A stretch of DNA of 64,000 bases. It comes from Peptococcaceae bacterium BRH_c4b (GTDB taxonomy: Bacteria; Bacillota; Desulfotomaculia; Desulfotomaculales; Desulfocucumaceae). The notes under the pieces are model-generated. The model had not been told where the DNA came from and ran no database searches. It saw only the letters and a list, made by a program, of their open reading frames with translations. The stretch covers positions 1 to 64,000 of the forward strand of contig LADO01000018.1 of assembly GCA_000961595.1 (NCBI GenBank), read 5' to 3'. Made by a program: the position numbers and the translations under genes. This document shows positions 44,457-53,589 of the stretch, one piece after another (position 1 is the first letter of the stretch; each line of letters starts with the position of its first letter).

Positions 44457-45344
44457 TTGGATTTCATCAGGGAATTAAAAGCAAGGGCCGCCCTGGTAGA
44501 CAGGGCGTTGGAAGAATACCTTCCCACTGACGGAACTCATCCCGCCGTTATACACGAAGCTATGCGCTATAGCCTATTTGCCGGCGGTAAGAGGTTGCGG
44601 CCGGTGCTGGCACTGTCTGCATCAGAGGTGGCCGGGGGCAGCGTGGAAAAAATAATGCCTGCCGCCTGCGCACTGGAACTCATACACACCTACTCCCTAA
44701 TTCACGATGACCTGCCCGCCATGGATGATGATGATTTCCGCAGGGGCAGGCCCACCTGCCATAAAAAATATGGTGAGGCCATGGCCATACTGGCCGGTGA
44801 CGCCTTGCTGACCATGGCCTTTGAGTTGCTGACCAGTGGAGCCCTGACAGGGGCACTGCCGGCACGTGAGTCTCTAGCGGTTATTTCAGAAGTGGCCGTA
44901 GCAGCCGGCAGTAGGGGACTTGTCGGCGGGCAGGTGGTGGACATAATCTCCGATGACTCAGTGGATCCTGCCACCCTGGAATATATACACAGGCACAAAA
45001 CCGGGGCACTTTACAGGGGGTCCGTGAGGCTGGGGGCCATATTAAGCGGGGCAGAGCGGCACACTCTGGACCGGCTCACTGTATATGCGGAACACCTGGG
45101 GCTGGCCTTTCAAATTGCTGATGACATACTGGATGTAACCGGGGATGAAGAAAAAATAGGCAAGCCGCTAAAGAGCGATGTGAAAAACAAAAAAGCTACC
45201 TATCCGGCGCTATATGGACTGGCGGCTGCCAGGGCCAAGGCGTATGATTGCCGGGACAGGGCTTTGACTCAGTTGGAAGCATTTGGTCCGGAGGCTGATT
45301 TTTTACGCGAGTTGGTAAGGTTTGTGGTTGACAGGGACCACTGA
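44457..45344 (+). CDS. ispA: Polyprenyl (farnesyl/geranylgeranyl) diphosphate synthase
   Basis: 295 residues from TTG 44457, which is correctly spaced from CTGGAGGGA; an ATG at 44433 lies ahead of that site. The first aspartate-rich motif is LIHDDLPAMDDDD and the second is QIADDILDVTGDE. GGKRLRPVLAL and VGGQVVDI are conserved. It condenses IPP with allylic diphosphates for quinone, carotenoid or undecaprenyl precursors. It sits next to the OLE RNA and dxs, the usual isoprenoid context. Confidence 0.93.
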   Translation: MDFIRELKARAALVDRALEEYLPTDGTHPAVIHEAMRYSLFAGGKRLRPVLALSASEVAGGSVEKIMPAACALELIHTYSLIHDDLPAMDDDDFRRGRPTCHKKYGEAMAILAGDALLTMAFELLTSGALTGALPARESLAVISEVAVAAGSRGLVGGQVVDIISDDSVDPATLEYIHRHKTGALYRGSVRLGAILSGAERHTLDRLTVYAEHLGLAFQIADDILDVTGDEEKIGKPLKSDVKNKKATYPALYGLAAARAKAYDCRDRALTQLEAFGPEADFLRELVRFVVDRDH

Positions 45345-45465
45345 GAGGCCGTTGAAAAACTGCGCCTGGCTTTGTCAGGCTCGCCGTCCAGTGCTCACGT
45401 ACTTCCAGTACGCTCCGCGCTGTCCGGCTTCTCCTTCCGCGCCATGCTTGTTTTTGAACGGCCTC
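45345..45465 (+). repeat. 121-bp inverted-repeat element (MITE-like), full copy
   Basis: Ends GAGGCCGTTGAAAAAC and GTTTTTGAACGGCCTC are inverted repeats of 16 bp with one mismatch. Inside are CTGGCTTTGTCAGG and CGTACTTCCAGTACG hairpins. A shorter copy in the opposite orientation is at 32815-32883. It starts at the ispA stop codon. Confidence 0.78.
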
Positions 45466-45689
45466 AGGATATCTCTCGAAACTAATGCGGAGGCTCATTA
45501 AATTTGTATTCGTAACCTAGACTGACCTAAAGTCGGGCGAAGATGAGAGATTTTGTCTATTGGTTCGTATAACGCAGCCAGCCAACGATTCTGCATTATA
45601 CTCTTTAATAGTCATCTTATCCTGGCTGAGGGTGATTAAACAAGCACAGACAGCGGTTTAACACGCTTATAATAATATGATATAATATT
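45466..45689 (+). other. Spacer between the repeat element and OLE RNA
   Basis: No gene. It probably holds the OLE promoter; a TATAAT-like sequence (ATGATATAATATT) lies at about 45677-45689. Confidence 0.4.
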
Positions 45690-46310
45690 CTCTCGGTGTA
45701 AAAGTTTTTGTTCGGTGATACAGTATCCTAGTCGGGAAGGGATTTTCTGAAGGCGGGCCTAAAAATCCGTCAAAGGGCACAGCGATGAAGTTCCTGGTGC
45801 TGGCCTTCAACGCCCAGTTGGGGGCTGGTACTGGGAGTTAAGGGGGTGGGGCGACCTGCAATGGCATGTGGGCGTTGACCCCGCCCCCGTGGAGACCCAA
45901 GTGCGTGGGGAAATTCCAATTGGGATAAACTATGGCTTGGGGTTAAAACCTGCTCGTGGTGAAAAGCTGCGTGCAGCGTAGCCTGCCTTGAGTGGTGGCG
46001 GTGGATTCCGGAATATTGCCCGCTTTTTACATGGGCCCGTGGATTAAGCCGGCAGGTTGAAACCGTTATTGCAAAAGAGGCTAGGAAAAACCCGCACCTG
46101 TTGAGGAAAACTCCTAGGCTGTCCTATTTAGGGGCGGCCCGGGGATTGCAGTGTGGACTAAACGGTAATCCAGTCCCGGTACCGGTAACGGTCCGGATAT
46201 ATCTTTAAAGGGAAACCGCCGGTTTGGCGACAGCCGGTGGGTATATGGGAAAACCAACTGGACCTAAGCCACAATATTTACCCGGGCAGCTGTCACCGGC
46301 ATAAAATATA
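45690..46310 (+). ncRNA. ole: OLE RNA (ornate, large, extremophilic)
   Basis: About 620 bp with no reading frame, G-rich and full of local helices, between ispA and a gene for an OapA-like membrane protein, followed by dxs. This is the known location of OLE RNA in Firmicutes. Conserved-looking blocks are GGGGCGACCTGCAATGGCAT, GACCCCGCCCCCGTGGAGAC, GGATAAACTATGGCTTGGGG and the 3' CCGCCGG...CCGGTGGG and CAGCTGTCACCGGC segments. OLE RNAs form a membrane ribonucleoprotein with OapA and are linked to growth under stress. The exact ends are estimates. My recognition rests on context and remembered sequence character. Confidence 0.85.
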
Positions 46311-46325
46311 TTTTTGAGGTGTCTA

Positions 46326-46913
46326 TTGGGTAATAACAAATCTACCGTTTCCAGCAAGTACGTTTTAGGGGTGTCGCTAACCTCATTCACCCTGGCTGTG
46401 TTTTTCTTTTGGTTATCAGATATAGTGGCCGATAAAATACAAAGCCTAGTGATATCCTTTGTTTTTTTATTGATTATTATACTTGTAGGCATAATGGCCG
46501 ATATCATAGGTGTTTCGGTAACAGCAGCCCATGAAGCCCCCCTGCATGCCCGGGCCGCCAAGAAGGTGGCCGGCGCCCAGGAGGGTGTATATCTTATAAG
46601 GAATGCGGACAGGGTGGCTAATATAATGAACGATGTGGTGGGGGACATTGCCGGTACTGTCAGCGGGGCTCTGGGTATAGCCCTGGCGTTGCAGTTAATG
46701 ACCCGCTGGAAAGATTTCAGCCACCTGATTTTAAATATGGTTATTACAGCCTTAATTGCCGCACTGACAGTGGGTGGCAAGGCGGCGGGAAAAAGAATCG
46801 CCCTTACCAGAGCCAACGACGTAATTTTTGGTGCCGGCAAGGTTATGGCCGGTTTTAGCAGGATTACCGGCATCGATATAACTGGAAAGAATAAACGAAA
46901 CAGCTCCAGATAG
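46326..46913 (+). CDS. oapA: OLE RNA-associated membrane protein OapA
   Basis: 195 residues from TTG 46326, which is spaced 6 nt from GAGGTG. Four hydrophobic helices (about 10-30, 37-62, 107-127, 136-155) and a hydrophilic segment rich in Ala, His and charged residues between helices 2 and 3 (AAHEAPLHARAAKKVAG, RNADRVANIMNDVVGD). It lies just downstream of OLE RNA and 12 bp upstream of dxs. OapA binds OLE RNA and anchors it to the membrane in Bacillus halodurans. Confidence 0.85.
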   Translation: MGNNKSTVSSKYVLGVSLTSFTLAVFFFWLSDIVADKIQSLVISFVFLLIIILVGIMADIIGVSVTAAHEAPLHARAAKKVAGAQEGVYLIRNADRVANIMNDVVGDIAGTVSGALGIALALQLMTRWKDFSHLILNMVITALIAALTVGGKAAGKRIALTRANDVIFGAGKVMAGFSRITGIDITGKNKRNSSR

Positions 46914-46925
46914 GAGTGTGAAGCA

Positions 46926-48836
46926 TTGAGCCTGCTGGCAAATATCAGCTCGCCTGCCGATATCCGGGGGTTGGACAACTCCCAGATGCAGAAGCTGGCT
47001 GAAGAGATCAGACGGGAGATAATTGAGACTGTAGCAAAAAACGGAGGGCACCTGGCCCCCAACCTGGGGGTGGTGGAACTCACCCTGGCCCTGCACAGCG
47101 TTTTTGAAACCCCCCGGGATAAAATTGTCTGGGACGTGGGACACCAGTGCTATGTGCACAAGTTGCTTACCGGCAGGCGGGCGAAATTCGGCACACTCAG
47201 GAAGTACAACGGGCTGAGTGGCTTCCCCAGACCCGAGGAATGTCCTCACGACTCCTTTGCTACCGGTCACAGCAGTACCTCCATCTCGGCAGCCACGGGC
47301 ATGGCCCTGGCCAGGGATCTAAAGGGAGAGCATCATTCCGTGGTGGCGGTTATTGGCGACGGCGCCATGACCGGGGGGATGGCTTTTGAAGCGCTCAACC
47401 ACGCTGGTCACCTGAAAAAGGACATGATCGTGGTTTTAAACGATAATGAGATGTCCATTGCGGAAAATGTTGGGGGGATGGCCAGATACCTGGGGAGGCT
47501 CAGGACTGACCCCAAATATTCCAGGGGCAAGGAAGAAATTGAGCAGATACTGAAAAAGATACCATCTATAGGACCCACAGTTTTGAAATTTGCCGACAGG
47601 CTTAAGGATAGCTTTAAATATCTGGTGGTTCCGGGCATGTTCTTTGAGGAATTGGGGTTTGTGTACCTGGGGCCCATAGACGGGCACAACGTTCAGGATA
47701 TGATTAAAGTACTGCGTCAGGCCAAATCGATCAAAGAACCCGTAATCGTACACGTTATTACCAAAAAGGGCCTGGGTTACGCCCCGGCGGAAAAAAACCC
47801 CGACAAATTTCATGGTATCGGACCTTTTGATATAAAAACCGGTGAAACAGTGAAAAACACCATCAAGCCATCGTACACGGAGGTTTTTGGCAATACCGCT
47901 GTAAAGCTGGCTGCCCGGGACGATTCCATCGTGGCCATAACTGCGGCCATGCCCGGTGGGACAGGGCTTAACCTTTTCGCCAAAGCGTTCCCGCACAGGT
48001 TTTTTGACGTGGGGATTGCCGAGCAGCATGCGGTTACCATGTCCGCCGGACTTGCCGCCAGTGGCTTGAAACCGCTGCTGGCCATATACTCCACCTTTCT
48101 GCAGCGGGCTTATGATCAGCTACTGCATGATGTTTGCCTGCAATCCCTGCCGGTCACCCTGGCCATTGACAGGGCAGGCCTGGTGGGAGATGACGGTCCA
48201 ACTCATCACGGCCTGTTTGACCTTTCGTATTTGAGGCAGATGCCCAATATGGTGGTAATGGCGCCCAGGGATGAAAATATGCTGCAGCATATGCTGCATA
48301 CCGCTCTGGAGTATCCCGGGCCGGCCGCATTACGCTACCCCAGGGGTATTGCCACAGGCTGCCCGCTGGATGCTGAGCCACTAAGCATACCAATAGGGAA
48401 GGCGGAGGTATTACGCGAGGGTAGAGATATTACTCTTCTGGCCATTGGCACCACGGTGGAAATTGCTTATAATGCCGCCACTGCCCTGGCTGCTGAAGGT
48501 GTTTCGGCCACAGTAGTCGATGCCCGGTTTATAAAACCGCTGGATGAAGAATGTATCATCAATCAGATATTGCAAACCAGGACGGTTATTACCCTGGAAG
48601 AAAATGTGCTAAGCGGGGGATTCGGCAGCGCTGTAATGGAATTGCTGAATGCCAGGGGCATATTCGGGATAAAGATACTCAGCATAGGCTTTCCCGATTC
48701 CTTTGTGGAACACGGGGATAAAAACCTTTTGCTGGCTCGCTACGGTTTAACTGTTGACAACGTTTGCAGCAGCGTTTTAACAATGCTGGGGGCCAGGAGA
48801 AAAGGAAAAAAAATGCCGGCGGCCAGGAGCAGCTAG
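46926..48836 (+). CDS. dxs: 1-deoxy-D-xylulose-5-phosphate synthase
   Basis: 636 residues from TTG after AGGAGTG. Thiamine-diphosphate enzyme that condenses pyruvate with glyceraldehyde 3-phosphate to start the MEP isoprenoid pathway. [17 protein letters not shown], the [18 protein letters not shown] ThDP-binding motif, and [20 protein letters not shown] are present. The length is normal. It is co-oriented with ispA and oapA, so isoprenoid supply and OLE share a region. Confidence 0.96.
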   Translation: MSLLANISSPADIRGLDNSQMQKLAEEIRREIIETVAKNGGHLAPNLGVVELTLALHSVFETPRDKIVWDVGHQCYVHKLLTGRRAKFGTLRKYNGLSGFPRPEECPHDSFATGHSSTSISAATGMALARDLKGEHHSVVAVIGDGAMTGGMAFEALNHAGHLKKDMIVVLNDNEMSIAENVGGMARYLGRLRTDPKYSRGKEEIEQILKKIPSIGPTVLKFADRLKDSFKYLVVPGMFFEELGFVYLGPIDGHNVQDMIKVLRQAKSIKEPVIVHVITKKGLGYAPAEKNPDKFHGIGPFDIKTGETVKNTIKPSYTEVFGNTAVKLAARDDSIVAITAAMPGGTGLNLFAKAFPHRFFDVGIAEQHAVTMSAGLAASGLKPLLAIYSTFLQRAYDQLLHDVCLQSLPVTLAIDRAGLVGDDGPTHHGLFDLSYLRQMPNMVVMAPRDENMLQHMLHTALEYPGPAALRYPRGIATGCPLDAEPLSIPIGKAEVLREGRDITLLAIGTTVEIAYNAATALAAEGVSATVVDARFIKPLDEECIINQILQTRTVITLEENVLSGGFGSAVMELLNARGIFGIKILSIGFPDSFVEHGDKNLLLARYGLTVDNVCSSVLTMLGARRKGKKMPAARSS

Positions 48837-48840
48837 AGAG

Positions 48841-48925
48841 TCAAATGTCAAATGTCGAAAGTCCTTTTAGATGAATATAGCTTTGGTCTTTAGACCTTTG
48901 ACTTTAGACCTTAGACTTTAGACTG
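48841..48925 (+). repeat. 7-bp periodic repeats with dyad symmetry upstream of tlyA
   Basis: The left part has GTCAAAT, GTCAAAT, GTCGAAA in 7-bp steps. The right part has CTTTAGA, CCTTTGA, CTTTAGA, CCTTAGA, CTTTAGA in 7-bp steps, the opposite sense. The two halves could pair. Related to 44393-44431. Confidence 0.75.
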
Positions 48926-48948
48926 TTATTTTAGCGGAGGTTAATAAT

Positions 48949-49752
48949 TTGTCCGGTACTAAAACCAGGCTGGATGTAATGCTACACGAAAAAGGGTTGT
49001 TTGAGAGCAGGGAGAAAGCCCGGGCCGCCATCATGGCCGGGCAAATAACAGTGGACGGCGCAAAGGCACAAAAGCCCGGCCAGGCAACTGATCCCGAAGC
49101 GAAAATAGAAATACGCGGGAGCCTGCCCTATGTAAGCCGGGGCGGGTTAAAACTGGAAAAAGCAATCAAAGTTTTTAACATAGATCTTTCAGACCTGATG
49201 GTGCTGGATGTAGGGGCATCCACCGGCGGTTTTACAGACTGCGCTCTGCAGCACGGTGCTGCACGGGTTATCGCAGTGGATGTGGGTTACGGCCAACTGG
49301 CCTGGAAACTAAGGTGCGACCCCAGGGTCGCCGTACTGGAAAGGACCAATATAAGAAATTTAACACCCGGCTCCATATCTGAAAGGCCGGATTTTTTCAC
49401 CGTGGACGTCTCCTTCATCTCACTGACTAAGGTATTGCCTCCCATTGCTGCCCTGGTGGCCCCAGAGACCAGGGGAGTCGCCCTGATTAAGCCGCAATTT
49501 GAGGCGGGCAGGGAAAATGTGGGGAAGAAGGGCGTAGTCAGGGAGCCCGGGGTGCACAGGCAGGTGCTGGGTGCTATTTGTTCCTTTATCCACAAATCCG
49601 GATGGGGCCTAGCCGGCCTGGATTATTCCCCGGTGCGGGGACCGGAGGGCAATATCGAATACCTTGCCTATATTGATTTAACCGGCGGCGATATTCCCGG
49701 CGAAAACGAAATAGCAAACCTAGTAGAAGATGCCAGGGGGGTAAAGGTATGA
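48949..49752 (+). CDS. tlyA: TlyA family rRNA 2'-O-methyltransferase (S4 + FtsJ domains)
   Basis: 267 residues from TTG after GCGGAGG. An S4 RNA-binding domain (RLDVMLHEKGLFESREKARA, YVSRGGLKLEKAI) is followed by an FtsJ-like methyltransferase domain (LDVGASTGGFTDCALQHGA, AVDVGYGQL). TlyA methylates 16S and 23S rRNA 2'-OH positions. It overlaps nadK by 4 bp. Confidence 0.93.
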   Translation: MSGTKTRLDVMLHEKGLFESREKARAAIMAGQITVDGAKAQKPGQATDPEAKIEIRGSLPYVSRGGLKLEKAIKVFNIDLSDLMVLDVGASTGGFTDCALQHGAARVIAVDVGYGQLAWKLRCDPRVAVLERTNIRNLTPGSISERPDFFTVDVSFISLTKVLPPIAALVAPETRGVALIKPQFEAGRENVGKKGVVREPGVHRQVLGAICSFIHKSGWGLAGLDYSPVRGPEGNIEYLAYIDLTGGDIPGENEIANLVEDARGVKV

Positions 49753-50615
49753 ACGCCGTCGGGATAGTGGTAAATACCGGGAAAGAAAAGGTTTCCGGAC
49801 TGATTGAAATAATTATTAAATGGCTACATAATAACGGCGTCCGGGTAATGATGAACCGTGAGGCTTCTCAATTACTGGACAAGCCCGAATTTTACCGTCC
49901 CATGGAAGAAATAACGGAATCATGCGGCTGCATACTGGTGCTGGGCGGTGACGGCACCATGCTGAATACCGCCAGGGTGGCAGCACCCTCCGGGATTCCG
50001 CTGCTGGGCATAAATCTGGGCAGACTGGGTTTTTTGTCGGAGTTGGACATACCGGATATTATTCCCGGACTGGAAAAACTTGTGAGCGGGAATTACAGGA
50101 TAGAGGAGCGCATGATGCTAAAATCCCAGGTTATCCGGCAGGGCAGGGTCATGGAAACGGCCATCGCCTTGAATGATGCGGTAATAACCAAAGGAGCCTT
50201 TGCCAGACTGATCAGGCTGAAAACCAACATTGACGGGGAGCATATCGGCACCTATCCTGCGGACGGCATCATTGTGGCCAGTCCCACCGGCTCCACGGCC
50301 TATTCACTTTCCGCCGGGGGTCCGGTGGTTACGCCTGAGATGGAATTGATGCTGATTACGCCCATCTGTCCCCATTCCCTGTGGGCCAGGCCGCTGGTTA
50401 TTTCCAGCAGGAGCGGGGTTGAGGTCGAACTTTTATCGGACAACGCAGAAGTCATGTTGACAATGGACGGCCAGCACGCTTTCAGACTGGAGAAAAATGA
50501 TGCCGTGCTGATTACCAGGGCGCCACGTACGGCCAGGTTTATCAGACTTAACAAGCGCAGCTTTTACTCTATACTGCACAGCAAACTAAATGAAGGTGAT
50601 TTGAGAAATGGTTAA
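49749..50615 (+). CDS. nadK: NAD kinase
   Basis: 288 residues. The LGGDGTMLNTAR catalytic motif is at about residue 64, with NLGRLGFLSELD and the PTGSTAYSLSAGGPVV loop downstream. It phosphorylates NAD to NADP, supplying substrate for NfnAB and others. ATGA overlap with tlyA, and its end overlaps mnmM by 8 bp, so the three genes are coupled. Confidence 0.95.
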   Translation: MNAVGIVVNTGKEKVSGLIEIIIKWLHNNGVRVMMNREASQLLDKPEFYRPMEEITESCGCILVLGGDGTMLNTARVAAPSGIPLLGINLGRLGFLSELDIPDIIPGLEKLVSGNYRIEERMMLKSQVIRQGRVMETAIALNDAVITKGAFARLIRLKTNIDGEHIGTYPADGIIVASPTGSTAYSLSAGGPVVTPEMELMLITPICPHSLWARPLVISSRSGVEVELLSDNAEVMLTMDGQHAFRLEKNDAVLITRAPRTARFIRLNKRSFYSILHSKLNEGDLRNG

Positions 50616-51210
50616 CCGTCCCGCCAGCGCTGTGGAATGGGCCAGATCCTTCGTCGCTCCCGCCCTTAAGGAAGGATCCGTGGCGGTGGACGCCACTGCC
50701 GGCAAGGGAAATGACACCCTATTCCTGGCTGAGTCGGTGGGCTCCACGGGAAAGGTATTTGCTTTCGACATTCAGGAGCAGGCTCTGCAAAAAACCAGGG
50801 AAAAATTGCATTTGGCCGGTGTTGCGGACAGAGTAGTGCTGTTGATGGAAAATCACCGCCAGATGAAAAATTTTATATCTCTTCCTCTGGATGCAGTGAT
50901 GTTTAACCTGGGTTATCTGCCCGGCAGTGACCGGTCCGTCGTAACCGAGCCTGCCAATACTGTGGAGGCTATGGTGTCGGCGCTGGAAATGCTGTCTGCC
51001 GGGGGCAGGATGAGCGTAGTAGTTTATACCGGCCACCCTGGAGCTGCCGCCGAGGCCAGGTCGGTGGCAGTGCTGGCGGCAACACTTGACAGTAGCTTCA
51101 CTGTATTAAAGACCACTTTCTGGAACGGTCCTTTACATTCACCGAAGATTTATTTTTTTGCCAGGGCGGGTGAAGCTTTTGAAAATCTACCGGCAGAAAA
51201 AAATAGCTGA
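50608..51210 (+). CDS. mnmM: Class I methyltransferase YtqB / MnmM-type
   Basis: 200 residues. [19 protein letters not shown] is the SAM-binding motif and [17 protein letters not shown] is the family active-site region. B. subtilis YtqB (MnmM) methylates the nm5 group of the tRNA wobble uridine; assignment rests on the family pattern. The start overlaps nadK, and the end overlaps argR by about 32 bp. Confidence 0.85.
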   Translation: MVNRPASAVEWARSFVAPALKEGSVAVDATAGKGNDTLFLAESVGSTGKVFAFDIQEQALQKTREKLHLAGVADRVVLLMENHRQMKNFISLPLDAVMFNLGYLPGSDRSVVTEPANTVEAMVSALEMLSAGGRMSVVVYTGHPGAAAEARSVAVLAATLDSSFTVLKTTFWNGPLHSPKIYFFARAGEAFENLPAEKNS

Positions 51211-51634
51211 ACTGATCCGGAGCCGGAGCATAGAGACTCAGGATGATTTGGCCGCAGCCCTCAGGGAAGCGGGTTTTTCCGTTACCCAGGCCACGGTATC
51301 CAGAGATATCAAGGAAATGGGCCTGGTTAAAATACCCGGCGAAAACAATACCTCCTATTATGCTATACCTGGCAGGGAGACTGTGCGTTATAGCGAGGAC
51401 AGAATGAAAAGGCTGTTTGCAGCTTCCGTGCAGTTTATAGATTCCAGTGAAAATTTGATTATCATAAAAACCCTGCCCGGCGAGGCCCAGGGTGTGGCTT
51501 CGGCCATAGACCATTCCGGCTGGCCGGAAATAATCGGCACTGTGGCCGGGGATGACACCATCATAGTAGTGGTTAAGCCCAAAAGCATGACTGCGGTGTT
51601 GCAGAAGAGATTTCACCATATGGCCGGAGGTTAG
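51179..51634 (+). CDS. argR: Arginine repressor ArgR
   Basis: 151 residues from TTG 51179 ([12 protein letters not shown]), giving the usual length; TTG 51158 and GTG 51170 are alternatives. An N-terminal winged helix ([21 protein letters not shown]) and a C-terminal oligomerisation/arginine-binding domain ([23 protein letters not shown]). The arg genes it would control are not in the window. The argR-recN pairing is standard in Firmicutes. Confidence 0.93.
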   Translation: MKIYRQKKIAELIRSRSIETQDDLAAALREAGFSVTQATVSRDIKEMGLVKIPGENNTSYYAIPGRETVRYSEDRMKRLFAASVQFIDSSENLIIIKTLPGEAQGVASAIDHSGWPEIIGTVAGDDTIIVVVKPKSMTAVLQKRFHHMAGG

Positions 51635-51637
51635 TCT

Positions 51638-53317
51638 ATGTTAATCAACCTTTTCGTGAAAGATTTTGGCCTTATTGAACAGACGGAAATCAGTTTCGGA
51701 ATGGGTTTTAACGTACTGACAGGGGAAACTGGCGCCGGCAAATCCATTATTCTGGAGGCGCTGCAGGTTGTTCTTGGCGGAAGGGCGTCCGGGGATTATA
51801 TACGTACCGGCTCGGACCGGGCCATCATTCAGAGCACATTTGACATCAGCGGACTTTCCCAGGTGGTGGAAAAACTTAATGGAGCGGGTATGATACCTGA
51901 CGAGGACGGCATGCTTCTGCTGTCCAGAGAGATCAACAGCAGCGGCAGAAACATATGCAGGGTCAATGGACAAATAGCACCTCTGGCCCAGTACAGGCTA
52001 ATAGGAGGTTTGCTGGTGGACATGCAGGGCCAGCACGAACAGCATACCCTGCTGCATGCCGAACATCAGCTTGACTTGCTGGACAGCTTTGGCGGGGCAG
52101 GACAGAGGGACGCGTTGGAACAACTGGCCAGTACCTACCGGCTCTGGAAAAATATTGGCAACGAACTGTCCGCCTGCCAGAGCCGGATAGCCGGTATGGA
52201 AAGGCGTCTTGAGTTCATTAAATATCAGCTGGAGGAGATAGACTCGGCCAACTTAAGCCCCGGGGAATATGAAGAGCTGTCGAGAGAGCGCAGCATACTG
52301 GCCAACGCAGAAAAAATAAAGCGCCTGACTGCCGAATGTCATGCCGTATTGCACAGCGGGGAAGGTGGGATAGTGCCGGCAGTGGATTTGCTGGCCAGGG
52401 CCTGCCGTGCCGTGGAGCAACTGGCTGGCATGGATGCCGGGCTTGTATCATTGAAGGATACCCTGGCGGGGTGTCTTTACCAGGTAGAGGATGTGGCCAG
52501 GGAACTGTCCGGTTACCTGGACTCGCTGGATTTCAATCCTGCACGCCTGGAGGCCGCCGAGAGCAGACTGGCGAAAATTGAGAGTTTGGTAAAAAAATAC
52601 GGGGGTTCAGTGGAGGAGGCAATAAAATACCGTTCGGAAATTGCAGCGGAGATGGATGACTGCGAAAACAGCGGGGAGAAGATTGCTTTACTGGAAAGGG
52701 AAAAGGCTGCTTGCCTGGACCAATGGTCAAAGGCGGCAGACATGCTGACTAAAATGCGCCAAAATACAGCGCAACAACTGGAAAAGGCTGTGGCCGGGGA
52801 ACTTGCCGAATTAGAAATGGCCAAAGTAAAATTCAGGGTGGAATTTAGCAATACCGTAGAAATATCTGAAAAGGGCAGGGAAAGGGTGGAATACAATATC
52901 TCGCCCAATCCCGGGGAATCTCTCCGGCCGCTGGCCAGGATAGCCTCCGGTGGGGAACTCTCCCGGATTATGCTGGCTTTAAAGACCATACTGGCGGAGA
53001 ATGAGGATGTGCCAACCCTGGTCTTTGACGAGGTGGAGTCCGGTATCGGCGGCAGGGCGCTCCAGGCGGTGGCTGAAAAACTGGCTGCCCTGGGCCGCAA
53101 AAGACAGGTTATCTGCGTGACCCACGCTGCGGCTGTGGCTGCCCGGGCCGATATCCACTATCATATCTATAAAGAGGAATACCTGGAGCGAACCGTCACC
53201 AGGGTGAAAGGCCTCACCGGGGAAGAACGGGTTGAGGAACTGGCCCGGATGCTGGGCGGGCGGGATTATGAGGGTGTTGCGATGGAACATGCCAGGCAAA
53301 TGATTAAAAACGCCTGA
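51638..53317 (+). CDS. recN: DNA repair ATPase RecN
   Basis: 559 residues, SMC-like. Walker A GETGAGKS at residues 29-36, a coiled-coil centre, the signature region LARIASGGELSRIMLALK and Walker B PTLVFDEVESGIGG, then VTHAAAVAARADIHY. It acts early in double-strand-break repair. It is 3 bp after argR and ends in a clear terminator. Confidence 0.95.
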   Translation: MLINLFVKDFGLIEQTEISFGMGFNVLTGETGAGKSIILEALQVVLGGRASGDYIRTGSDRAIIQSTFDISGLSQVVEKLNGAGMIPDEDGMLLLSREINSSGRNICRVNGQIAPLAQYRLIGGLLVDMQGQHEQHTLLHAEHQLDLLDSFGGAGQRDALEQLASTYRLWKNIGNELSACQSRIAGMERRLEFIKYQLEEIDSANLSPGEYEELSRERSILANAEKIKRLTAECHAVLHSGEGGIVPAVDLLARACRAVEQLAGMDAGLVSLKDTLAGCLYQVEDVARELSGYLDSLDFNPARLEAAESRLAKIESLVKKYGGSVEEAIKYRSEIAAEMDDCENSGEKIALLEREKAACLDQWSKAADMLTKMRQNTAQQLEKAVAGELAELEMAKVKFRVEFSNTVEISEKGRERVEYNISPNPGESLRPLARIASGGELSRIMLALKTILAENEDVPTLVFDEVESGIGGRALQAVAEKLAALGRKRQVICVTHAAAVAARADIHYHIYKEEYLERTVTRVKGLTGEERVEELARMLGGRDYEGVAMEHARQMIKNA

Positions 53318-53369
53318 TTTGTTGAAGTAATGATAAGTTTTTTTAAAATTTTTAGTTTGTTTATACAAA

Positions 53370-53401
53370 AGAAGTAACATTTTTGTTACTTCTTTTTTTA
53401 T
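53370..53401 (+). terminator. Terminator after recN
   Basis: AGAAGTAAC/GTTACTTCT stem with an ATTTTT loop and a T run. Confidence 0.9.
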
Positions 53402-53589
53402 TCTGCAAAACCATATAACTTTTTTCTAAATCGATAGAAGTATTGTTGTGATTGATAATGGTAATGTGAGGCATAGTTAGGCAGAATAAAAACATTCAAT
53501 CGGGGTTAATTTAAGATAGTACAGATAAGTAAATAATATTACCACAAAGTGAACATTAAAAATTTAAAACAGGAAATGGGGGTGTGTTA

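Noticed and set aside
45690-46310. Protein gene or 6S/tmRNA in the ispA-oapA gap
   Set aside because: No open frame of note, and it lacks the hallmarks of tmRNA and 6S RNA. Size and neighbours fit OLE.
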